In this document: piece after piece, positions 15,894 through 22,748 of the stretch
Position numbering within the stretch: position 1 is the stretch's first letter
Layout of the letters: each line of letters opens with the position of its first letter
NCBI GenBank assembly: GCA_019635485.1
Contig: JAHBZL010000044.1
Location: 1 to 38,720 of the forward strand
Length of the DNA: 38,720 bases
Direction: 5' to 3'
DNA from: Piscinibacter sp.
GTDB lineage: Bacteria; Pseudomonadota; Gammaproteobacteria; Burkholderiales; Burkholderiaceae_C
Position numbers and translations under genes: made by a program
The notes under the pieces: generated by a model
Seen by the model: only the letters and a program-made list of their open reading frames with translations
Told to the model about the DNA's origin: nothing
Databases searched by the model: none

Positions 15894-16384
15894 ACGCGCC
15901 TTCGGGGCGCGCCGCGGAACTCGTGCGGCTGCTCGACCTGCAGCCGCATCCGGAGGGCGGTCACTACCGCGAGTGGTTCCGCGCGCCTGGCCAGGTCGAC
16001 CCCGGCGACGGCCGCGGCGCACGCAGCGCGCTGACCAGCATCGACTTCCTGCTCGTGCGCGGCCAGTTCAGCGCCTGGCATCGCGTGCGCTCGGACGAAG
16101 CGTGGCACCTGCTGGAAGGCGGCCCGCTGCGCCTGTGGCTGATGCCACCCACGCTGGACCGGCTGGACCGCATCGAGCTCGCGCCGGCCGGCGCAGCCGC
16201 CGCGCCGCGCCACGTGGTGCCGGCGCACTGGTGGCAGGCCGCCGAGCCGGTGGGCGACTACGCGCTGTGCGGCGCCACCGTCGCGCCGGGATTCGAATTC
16301 GCCGACTTCGCGTTCCTGCGTGCCGACGACGCCGGCCGCGCGGCGCTGCACGCATTGCGCGCCGACCTCGAGCGGCTGCTCTAG
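15890..16384 (+). CDS. Cupin_5 (DUF985) family protein
   Basis: This 164-aa protein shows the DUF985/Cupin_5 pattern: an N-terminal LLxLxPHPEGGHYRE segment, a TSIDFLL strand, WHRVRSDEAWHLLEG, a central QAAEPVGDYALCGATVAPGFEF-type strand, and FADF near the end. The single-domain beta-barrel could bind a metal through the HxxxxxEAWH residues. The biochemical role is not established, though epimerase-like activity on sugars has been proposed for related cupins. Its ATG overlaps the stop of the Cys-rich ORF (ATGA), so both are probably made together. Confidence 0.88.
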   Translation: MNAPSGRAAELVRLLDLQPHPEGGHYREWFRAPGQVDPGDGRGARSALTSIDFLLVRGQFSAWHRVRSDEAWHLLEGGPLRLWLMPPTLDRLDRIELAPAGAAAAPRHVVPAHWWQAAEPVGDYALCGATVAPGFEFADFAFLRADDAGRAALHALRADLERLL

Positions 16385-16570
16385 GGCGCCTTCGAGCCGC
16401 GCCGCGGGCACGGGTTCCGTGCCGAACAGCGCCTGCACGCGGCTTTCACGCGGCGTTACCGCGGCCCACAGATCTTCACCCGGAGACAGATCGCCTTCAC
16501 CGCCGGGGCCCAACGTGGCGATGCCGCGCGGCGACACGCCGCGGGCCTTTCATCCACAAGGAGTCTCTCC
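16385..16570 (+). promoter_or_regulatory. Upstream region of the OmpA-like gene with two perfect hairpins
   Basis: This 186-nt gap contains two short-loop perfect hairpins. One is GGCACGG-GTT-CCGTGCC at 16407-16423. The other is CGCGGCG-ACA-CGCCGCG at 16527-16543, just upstream of the AAGGAG Shine-Dalgarno (16558-16563). The second could stabilise the mRNA 5' end, as known for the E. coli ompA leader, or weakly terminate upstream reads. The resemblance to ompA is an analogy, not homology. Confidence 0.35.
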
Positions 16571-17092
16571 ATGAAAACCATCGTCAACGCTCTGGCCGGT
16601 GCCGCGCTGCTCGCGGCGTTCGCGGCGCACGCCGAAGGCCTGTCGATCGGCGGCAGCATCGGCGAATCGCGCTGGAAGGGCGACGACGTCGGCGCCGCAC
16701 CCACCGACAAGAGCGACACCGCCGGCAAGCTCTACGGCGGCTGGGGGTTCACCCCCAACCTCGGCGTCGAACTCGGCTACGCCAACCTGGGCAAGTTCGG
16801 CAGCAGCGCCGGCAACGTGAAGGCCGACGGCTGGTTCGTCGACGGCGTCGGCACGCTGCCGCTGGGCAACGGCTTCTCGGCACTCGGCCGGGTCGGTGTG
16901 TTCAACGGCAAGCTCGACAGCACGATCGCCGGCAGCGACCGCGGCACAAGCTACAAGGTCGGCGCCGGCGTCCAGTACGACTTCGACAAGAACCTGGGCC
17001 TGCGCGGCGAGTGGGAGCGCTACCGCTTCGACGCCCTGGGCAGCAAGACGAACGCCGACCTGTACTCGATCGGCGTGAACTACAAGTTCTGA
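16571..17092 (+). CDS. OmpA-like outer-membrane beta-barrel protein (8-stranded)
   Basis: This 173-aa protein has a signal peptide (MKTIVNALAGAALLAAFAAHA, cleaved after about residue 21). It then shows alternating amphipathic strands consistent with an eight-stranded barrel, ending in a C-terminal Phe (NYKF), the outer-membrane assembly signal. It lacks the peptidoglycan-binding OmpA C-terminal domain. A strong AAGGAG Shine-Dalgarno precedes the ATG. The role is probably structural or a small porin-like protein; a specific function cannot be read from the sequence. The convergent neighbour ends 10 bp away. Confidence 0.87.
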   Translation: MKTIVNALAGAALLAAFAAHAEGLSIGGSIGESRWKGDDVGAAPTDKSDTAGKLYGGWGFTPNLGVELGYANLGKFGSSAGNVKADGWFVDGVGTLPLGNGFSALGRVGVFNGKLDSTIAGSDRGTSYKVGAGVQYDFDKNLGLRGEWERYRFDALGSKTNADLYSIGVNYKF

Positions 17093-17102
17093 CCCTGGCG
17101 CC

Positions 17103-18122
17103 TCACGCGTAGCGCTGGCGCGCGAGCGCCGCGCCACGCGCGAGTGCCTCGAGCTTGGCCTGCGCGACCGCGCGCGGCATCGGCGCGAGGCCGCAGTTCG
17201 TGCACGGGAACAGGTGCTCCCGGGCCACGAACTGCAACGCGCGGCCGATCGTGTCCGCCACCTCCTCCGGTGTCTCGACCTGTTCGCTGGCCACGTCGAT
17301 CACGCCGACCATCACGTCCTTGCCGGCCAGCAGGGCCATCAGCTCGGCCGGTACGTGCGAGTGGTAGCACTCGAGCGAGACCTGGTCGATGCGGCTCTTC
17401 GCCAGCGCCGGAAACACCTGCTCGTACTGCCGCCACTGCTCGCCGAGCGTGCGCTTCCAGGCGATGTTGGCCTCGATGCCGTAGCCGTAGCAGATGTGCA
17501 CCGCGGTCTTGCAGGTCAGGCCCTGCGCGGCACGTTCGAGCGCCGCGACGCCCCAGTCGGCGGCGTCCTTCATGTACACGTTGAAGGCCGGCTCGTCGAA
17601 CTGCACGATGTCCACGCCGTCGGCCTGCAGCGCCCGCGCCTCCTGGTTCAGCAATTCGGCGAAGGCAAACGCGAGCTTCACCTTGTCGCCATAGTGACGG
17701 TCGGCGACCGTGTCGACGATGGTCATCGGCCCGGGCAGCGTGAACTTCAGGGGCTTCTTCGTGTGGGCGCGGGCCAGCCGCGCCTCCATCGCGTGCACGC
17801 GCCCGGCCAGGCGCAGCGGCGCCACGACCTGGGGCACCATCGCCTCGTAGCGGTTGTCGCGGATGCCCATCGGCACCTTGTGCTCGAAGTCGATGCCCTC
17901 GACCCGCTCGACGAAGCCGTGCACGAAGTGCTGCCGCGCCTGCTCGCCGTCGCCGACGATGTCCAGCCCGGCGTCCTCCTGCTCCTTGATCGACAGCAGC
18001 GTGGCATCACGCTTGGCCGTCTCGAGGGCTGCGCCGCTGGCGCGCCACTGCGGCCACAGCTTGTCGGTCTCGGCGAGCCAGCCGGGCTTGGGCAGGCTGC
18101 CGGCGATGCAGGTTTCGAACAT
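17103..18122 (-). CDS. Core-MetE methionine synthase (MesD-like, B12- and folate-independent family)
   Basis: This 339-aa protein corresponds to only the C-terminal catalytic half of MetE. The zinc ligands are all present: H209-x-C211 (HICYG), E251 (SLECYHS) and C310 (TNCGL). The N-terminal folate-binding half is absent, so it must take the methyl group from another donor. The N-terminal AGSLPKPGWLAE and overall pattern resemble the MesD family of Acinetobacter and relatives, which makes methionine from homocysteine with the partner MesX (DUF1852) in an oxygen-dependent way. No MesX is in this window. It lies 27 nt downstream of a flavin monooxygenase gene on the same strand. An epoxyalkane:CoM-transferase-like role is a less likely alternative. 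Confidence 0.85.
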   Translation of the reverse strand: MFETCIAGSLPKPGWLAETDKLWPQWRASGAALETAKRDATLLSIKEQEDAGLDIVGDGEQARQHFVHGFVERVEGIDFEHKVPMGIRDNRYEAMVPQVVAPLRLAGRVHAMEARLARAHTKKPLKFTLPGPMTIVDTVADRHYGDKVKLAFAFAELLNQEARALQADGVDIVQFDEPAFNVYMKDAADWGVAALERAAQGLTCKTAVHICYGYGIEANIAWKRTLGEQWRQYEQVFPALAKSRIDQVSLECYHSHVPAELMALLAGKDVMVGVIDVASEQVETPEEVADTIGRALQFVAREHLFPCTNCGLAPMPRAVAQAKLEALARGAALARQRYA

Positions 18123-18149
18123 GGCTTGTCTCCGGTGTTGTGATGGATG

Positions 18150-19154
18150 TCAGGACGCCGACCGCTCGAGTCCGAACTCGGTGGCCAGCAGCTCGTACGA
18201 ACGGCGCCGCACCGCGCGATCGTAGGACCAGCTGTTGATCACGAGTTCGTCGAGCTGCAGGCTTGCTGCCAGCGCGCGCAGTTTCGCCGCCACCTGGCCG
18301 ACATCGCCGATGAAGGCCTTGTGGCGCATGGGCGCGAGTGTCGCCTCGTCTGCCGCGCTCAGCCCCTGCGCGGCCAGTTGCCGCGGATCCTGCAGCGGGC
18401 CGAGCACGCCACGCATGCGATGCAGCCGCCAGTGGTCGCGGCTCAGCGCATGGTGGCGTGCCTGGGCCTCGTCGTCCGCGGCCAGGGCCCACACGCAGAC
18501 GGTGGCCTGCGGCCGCGGGTGGCGCTCGCTCGGACGATACAGCTCGCGGTACAGCGCGAGCGCCCGCTCGCAGCCCTCACCGTCCGTGAAGAAATACGCA
18601 AACGCATAGGGCAGGCCGAATTGCGCGGCCAGCTGCGCGCCGTAGTCCGAGCTGCCCAGGATCCACAGCTCCGGTGCATGGGCCCCGCGCGGGTGCGCGA
18701 CGAGCCCGGCGTGGGCGGGCTGCCCGGTCCACGCCTGCAGGTCGCGCACCTGCTCGGGGAAATGCTCGGCGGAGCCCGCCGCCTGGGCGTTCAGCGCCCG
18801 GGCGATGCGCAGGTCGCCGCCGGGTGCGCGCCCGACCCCCAGGTCGATGCGCCCCGGCGCGAGCGCCTCCAGCACGCGGAACTGCTCGGCCACCTTCAAG
18901 GCGCTGTAGTGCGGCAGCATCACGCCCGCGCTGCCGATGCGGATGCGGCGCGTGCGCGCCGCCACCGCGGCCATCAGGATCTCCGGCGCCGAGCCGACGA
19001 TGGTCGGCAGCCCATGGTGCTCGCTCAGCCAGAAGCGGCGGTAGCCGAGCGTGTCGGCCAGCTCGGACAACGCCAGCGTGTCGCGGATCGCTTCGTCCTC
19101 GCCGCGCCCGGCGACGGCGACGGACTGGTCGAGGATGGACAGGGTCAGGCTCAT
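18150..19154 (-). CDS. Luciferase-like (LLM class) flavin-dependent oxidoreductase
   Basis: This 334-aa TIM-barrel protein matches the bacterial luciferase-like group 1 family (YhbW type). It has SILDQS near the N-terminus, RFWLSEHHGLPTIVGSAPEI, RIRIGSAGVMLPHYSALKVAEQF and RIDLGVGRAPGGD. Members use FMNH2 and O2 to oxidise organic substrates and need a separate flavin reductase, which is not seen here. It is the first gene of a two-gene unit with the core-MetE gene, with a 27-nt gap that includes a GGAG Shine-Dalgarno for the second gene. The substrate is unknown. Confidence 0.88.
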   Translation of the reverse strand: MSLTLSILDQSVAVAGRGEDEAIRDTLALSELADTLGYRRFWLSEHHGLPTIVGSAPEILMAAVAARTRRIRIGSAGVMLPHYSALKVAEQFRVLEALAPGRIDLGVGRAPGGDLRIARALNAQAAGSAEHFPEQVRDLQAWTGQPAHAGLVAHPRGAHAPELWILGSSDYGAQLAAQFGLPYAFAYFFTDGEGCERALALYRELYRPSERHPRPQATVCVWALAADDEAQARHHALSRDHWRLHRMRGVLGPLQDPRQLAAQGLSAADEATLAPMRHKAFIGDVGQVAAKLRALAASLQLDELVINSWSYDRAVRRRSYELLATEFGLERSAS

Positions 19155-19242
19155 GGATTGCTAGCTTTGCACAGGATGCCCGAGCGCGTCGCACGGCCAC
19201 GACAAGACCGTGCCCGCGACGGGTGACAATCGCCGCGCTCCC

Positions 19243-21111
19243 ATGCCGCTGCCTCGCCTGCTCCGCCACGTCCTGCTGCCGCTGCTGCTGGCAGTGCTGG
19301 TCGCGCCTGCGCTGGCGGAACCGTCGGTGCGCGAACTGCTCGAGCGGGCCCGCGCCGCGACCGACCGCGACCCGATCGAAGGCCGCCGCCTCGCCGAGGC
19401 CGCCCTGCAGGCCCTGACGGCACAGCCGGACGCCGACCTGGAAATCGAGGCCCGGCTGCTGCTGTGCGATCACCACGCGGAACGCGACCCCGAGGCCGCC
19501 CAGCGTGAGGTCAAGATCATCGGCGAGCTGCTCCCGCGGGCGCGGCGCAGCGGCCTGCGCGCCGGCCTGCTCGGCTGCATGGGCCAGATGCGCGAGTTCG
19601 CGAGCGACACGGTGCGCGCACGGGCGCTGTACGAGGAGGCGGTGCAGCTGGCCGAGCAGGCCGACGACGCCGACATGCTGGCCAATGCGCTGTACCAGCG
19701 CGGCTACCTGCGCGGTGTGCAGGGCGAATTGGCCAGCGGGCTGACCGACCTGCGCCGGGCGCACCAGCTGTACTCGAAGCTCGAACAGGCGCCGCGCGTG
19801 GCCAACGTGCTGAACGCGATCGCGATCATCTACAACCGGATGGGCGACCATGCCCAGGCGCGCGACTATTTCCAGCAGTCGCTGCGCCAGCTGGAGATCG
19901 TCGGCGCGCTGCGCGAGCAGGCGGTGACGCTGCACAACCTCGGGCGCGCGCTCGAGAACCTCGGCGACCGCGAGGCCGCACGGCTGCAGTACGAAGCCGC
20001 GCTCGCGACCAGCCGGCGCATCGACTTCCCGCGCGGCGAGGCCTACGCGCTGCGCGGCATCGCGAGCCTGGCCAATCTGGCCGGGACCGCCGACCAGGCG
20101 CTGGCCCGCCTGGACGAGGCCGACGCGCGCATCGGCGACGCGCCGGACCAGCGGCTGCGCGCGCAGATCCTGCTGCAGCGCGGCATCGCGCTGCGGCTGA
20201 AGAAGCGCTACGCCGAAAGCGTGCAGGCGCTGGAGCGTGCGCTGCGCATCTTCGCCGAGGCCGATTCGCGCAACGAGCTGGCCGCCACCTACGGTGCGCT
20301 CGCGGCGACCCATGCCGAAGCCGGAGAGTGGCGCGCGGCGTTCGAGCGCGAGGCGGACTTCAAGACCGAGTCCGACCGGCTGCTGCGCCTGCAGCTCGAC
20401 CAGCGCTTCGCAACGCTGAAGATCGAGTTCGACACCGCCACGAAGGACCGCGAGTACGCGCTGCTGCAGCGCGAGAACCGCGCCACCGAGCAGGCGCTGC
20501 AGCACGAGCAGCGCGCCAACCAGCTGAAGGTGATCGTGATCGGCCTGGCCGCGGTGCTGCTGCTCGCGCTCGCGCTGCTGATGCTGCGCCAGTGGCGCAC
20601 CAGCCGCACGATGCGCTCGCTCGCGCTGACCGACGAGCTGACCGGCCTGCCGAACCGGCGCGCCGTGCTGACCCGCCTGCAGGCGCTGCTGGATCAGCCG
20701 GGCAGCCCCCCCTGCGCGGTGCTGCTGGCCGACCTCGACCACTTCAAGCGCATCAACGACGAACATGGCCACCTGGTCGGGGACGAGGTGCTGCGCAGCG
20801 TCGCCGCGCGGCTGACCGAGTCGGTGCGCGAGCCGATGTGCGTCGGCCGGCTCGGCGGCGAGGAGTTCCTCGTCGTGCTGCCGGACACCGACCTGGAGGC
20901 CGCCCGGCAGGCGGCGGAGCGGATCCGCGAGAGCGTCGCGTCGCTCGAGCTGCAGCGCGGCGCGACGCCGTGGAAGCTGACCGTGAGTCTGGGCGTCGCG
21001 GCGTCCGGCCCCGGTGTCGGCACCGTCAGCGACATGCTGCGGCGCGCCGACGCCGCGCTGTACGACGCCAAGCGCGCCGGCCGTAACCGGGTCATCGCCC
21101 TGGTGGCGTGA
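19243..21111 (+). CDS. TPR-GGDEF diguanylate cyclase, membrane-anchored
   Basis: This 622-aa protein has a signal peptide (about 1-25), a periplasmic region of TPR-like helical repeats (about 110-375), a coiled-coil stretch, one transmembrane helix (429-449) and a cytoplasmic GGDEF domain (about 455-620). The active-site motif is GGEEF (538-542), compatible with c-di-GMP synthesis. The usual inhibitory I-site RxxD, five residues before it, is R529-E-P-M532, so product inhibition is probably lost. The frame opens at 19210, but the ATG at 19243 gives a normal signal peptide. A GACAAT hexamer at 19225-19230 may be its -10 element. It is divergent from the monooxygenase gene. Confidence 0.9.
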   Translation: MPLPRLLRHVLLPLLLAVLVAPALAEPSVRELLERARAATDRDPIEGRRLAEAALQALTAQPDADLEIEARLLLCDHHAERDPEAAQREVKIIGELLPRARRSGLRAGLLGCMGQMREFASDTVRARALYEEAVQLAEQADDADMLANALYQRGYLRGVQGELASGLTDLRRAHQLYSKLEQAPRVANVLNAIAIIYNRMGDHAQARDYFQQSLRQLEIVGALREQAVTLHNLGRALENLGDREAARLQYEAALATSRRIDFPRGEAYALRGIASLANLAGTADQALARLDEADARIGDAPDQRLRAQILLQRGIALRLKKRYAESVQALERALRIFAEADSRNELAATYGALAATHAEAGEWRAAFEREADFKTESDRLLRLQLDQRFATLKIEFDTATKDREYALLQRENRATEQALQHEQRANQLKVIVIGLAAVLLLALALLMLRQWRTSRTMRSLALTDELTGLPNRRAVLTRLQALLDQPGSPPCAVLLADLDHFKRINDEHGHLVGDEVLRSVAARLTESVREPMCVGRLGGEEFLVVLPDTDLEAARQAAERIRESVASLELQRGATPWKLTVSLGVAASGPGVGTVSDMLRRADAALYDAKRAGRNRVIALVA

Positions 21112-21323
21112 ACGCGCCACACTGGGCGCGTCGCGACGCCGGCCTCGTGTACATTAGCGCCACAGTCATACGCAAGTCTTCGTCAGTTCGTGATCTTCCA
21201 CCCTGCCGCCGCGGTCCTCGCGGCCGGCGCAGTCAGAAATCCCCTCCTGCCCGCTTGAGTGTCGCTGCGTGCGCCCGCATTGCGGCGCGTTTTCATTTGA
21301 TTCATTGAGATAGGAATTCGTCC
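21112..21323 (+). promoter_or_regulatory. Long leader region of the cold-shock gene
   Basis: This 212-nt gap precedes the csp ATG. It contains a perfect stem GCCGCG-GTCCT-CGCGGC (21208-21224), a TACATT hexamer (21150-21155) that could be part of a promoter, and an AGGA Shine-Dalgarno (21312-21315). The lower GC just before the start (TTTTCATTTGATTCATTGAGA) is unlike the rest of the window. CspA-family mRNAs often have long structured leaders that act in cold regulation, which is a plausible but untested role here. Confidence 0.4.
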
Positions 21324-21533
21324 ATGACGACCCAGACCGGTACCGTGAAGTGGTTCAACGACGCCAAGGGCTACGGCTTCATCGCCCAGGATGCCGGCGG
21401 CGCCGACCTGTTCGCCCACTTCCGTGACATCCAGGGCAACGGCTTCAAGACGCTGCAGGAGAACCAGCGCGTCGAGTTCGAAGTCAAGCAGGGCCAGAAG
21501 GGCCTGCAGGCCGCGAACATCCGCCCGCTGTAA
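21324..21533 (+). CDS. Cold-shock protein (CspA family)
   Basis: This 69-aa protein is a single cold-shock domain. It has [15 protein letters not shown] with the RNP1 motif KGYGFI (15-20) and an RNP2-like motif LFAHF (29-33). It binds single-stranded RNA/DNA and acts as an RNA chaperone. The usual RNP2 is VFVHF, so the first and third positions differ, and the region after it ([11 protein letters not shown]) matches the common betaproteobacterial type. The gene is followed by a GNRA hairpin and a strong terminator, so it is transcribed alone. The symbol is left blank because several paralogues are usual. Confidence 0.95.
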   Translation: MTTQTGTVKWFNDAKGYGFIAQDAGGADLFAHFRDIQGNGFKTLQENQRVEFEVKQGQKGLQAANIRPL

Positions 21534-21540
21534 GCTGCAC

Positions 21541-21554
21541 GGGCCGCGAGGCCC
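21541..21554 (+). repeat. GNRA-tetraloop hairpin after the csp stop codon
   Basis: GGGCC-GCGA-GGCCC forms a 5-bp stem closed by a GCGA (GNRA) tetraloop, starting 8 nt after the csp stop. It precedes the intrinsic terminator and may stabilise the 3' end of the mRNA. Confidence 0.5.
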
Positions 21555-21564
21555 TTGCACCGGG

Positions 21565-21596
21565 AGCCGCGGCTGGTCCGCGGCTTTTTCTTTTTT
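21565..21596 (+). terminator. Intrinsic (rho-independent) terminator of the csp gene
   Basis: An 8-bp perfect stem AGCCGCGG / CCGCGGCT (21565-21572 and 21578-21585) with loop CTGGT is followed by a T-rich run (TTTTCTTTTTT to 21596). It is the only textbook intrinsic terminator in the window and cleanly separates csp from the reductase gene. Confidence 0.93.
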
Positions 21597-21623
21597 GGGC
21601 CGGATCCACCGGATGGAGACACG

Positions 21624-22688
21624 ATGACCCCCTCCCTCGCCTCGCTTTCGAACCGCCAGATCCGGCTCGCCTCGCGTCCGGTCGGCCTGCCCGACGATTC
21701 GAACTGGCAGTTCACCACCGAAGCGGTGGCCGAACCGGGCGACGGCGGCGTGCTGGTGCGCACGCAGTACCTCTCGCTCGATCCGGCGATGCGGGGCTGG
21801 ATGAACGACGCGAAGAGCTACATCCCGCCGGTCGGCATCGGCGAGGTGATGCGCGCCGGCGGCGTCGGCACCGTGATCGCATCGCGCCATCCGGACTTCC
21901 CGGTCGGCGCCCTCGTCAGCGCCGCGCTGGGCGTGCAGGAGTACGCGCTGATACCGGCCGATCAGGTCCGCCGCAGCGGGCTCGTACGCATCGACCCGCG
22001 CCTGGGCAGCCCGACACAATGGCTCAACGTGCTCGGTCTGCCGGGCATGACGGCCTACTTCGGGCTGCTGGACATCGGCCAGCCCCAGCCGGGCGAGACG
22101 GTGGTCGTGTCGGGCGCGGCGGGGGCCGTCGGCCAGACCGTCGGCCAGCTGGCGAAGATCAAGGGCTGCCGCGTGGTCGGCATCGCCGGCGGGCCGGCCA
22201 AGTGCGCCTGGGTGGTCGACGAGCTCGGCTTCGACGCCTGCATCGACTACAAGGCCCCGGCGCCCGCGGGTGCGGTCCGCTGGGACCCGGTGCGCGAGGG
22301 CCTGAAGCAGCATTGCCCGCAGGGCGTGCATGTCTACTTCGACAACGTCGGCGGCGACATCCTCGACCTCGTGCTCACCCGGCTGGCCCGCAAGGCGCGC
22401 ATCGTCATCTGCGGCGCGATCAGCCAGTACAACGCCACCACGGCGGTGCAGGGGCCGAAGAACTACCTCTCGCTGCTGGTCCACCGTGCCCGCATGGAAG
22501 GCATGGTCGTGTTCGACTATGTCGAGCGCTTCCCGGTTGCCGTCGCCGAGCTCGCCGGCTACCTGCGCGACGGGCGCCTGAAGAGCCGCGAGGACGTCGT
22601 CGAGGGCTTCGAGCGCTTCCCGGCGGCGCTGCTGCGCCTGTTCAGCGGCGCCAATTTCGGCAAGCTCGTGCTCAAGGTGGCGGACTAG
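21624..22688 (+). CDS. NADPH-dependent MDR-family reductase (CurA/PTGR-like)
   Basis: This 354-aa medium-chain reductase of the leukotriene B4 dehydrogenase/CurA group begins LASLSNRQIRLASRPVG-like. It has YLSLDPAMRGWMND, the cofactor loop SGAAGAVGQTVGQLAK, and FDNVGGDILD. No zinc ligands are present, as in this group. It reduces double bonds of alpha,beta-unsaturated carbonyls with NADPH. CurA acts on curcumin in E. coli, but the native substrate here is unknown. The ATG at 21624 with a GGAG Shine-Dalgarno is preferred over an upstream ATG in the csp terminator. Confidence 0.92.
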   Translation: MTPSLASLSNRQIRLASRPVGLPDDSNWQFTTEAVAEPGDGGVLVRTQYLSLDPAMRGWMNDAKSYIPPVGIGEVMRAGGVGTVIASRHPDFPVGALVSAALGVQEYALIPADQVRRSGLVRIDPRLGSPTQWLNVLGLPGMTAYFGLLDIGQPQPGETVVVSGAAGAVGQTVGQLAKIKGCRVVGIAGGPAKCAWVVDELGFDACIDYKAPAPAGAVRWDPVREGLKQHCPQGVHVYFDNVGGDILDLVLTRLARKARIVICGAISQYNATTAVQGPKNYLSLLVHRARMEGMVVFDYVERFPVAVAELAGYLRDGRLKSREDVVEGFERFPAALLRLFSGANFGKLVLKVAD

Positions 22689-22748
22689 TTCGCACCCGGC
22701 GCGGGCACGGCGCCGGCAGCCGGCCCGGCCGCCCTTAGACTTCCCGCC

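Noticed and set aside
14912-16537. 541-aa minus-strand open frame extending the dioxygenase upstream
   Set aside because: The added part is antisense to the cupin and Cys-rich genes and looks like shadow translation. Recognisable dioxygenase sequence begins at the ATG at 15673.
18577-21120. 847-aa minus-strand open frame across the diguanylate cyclase gene
   Set aside because: No conserved motif; a Gln/Arg/Val-rich antisense shadow of the TPR-GGDEF gene.
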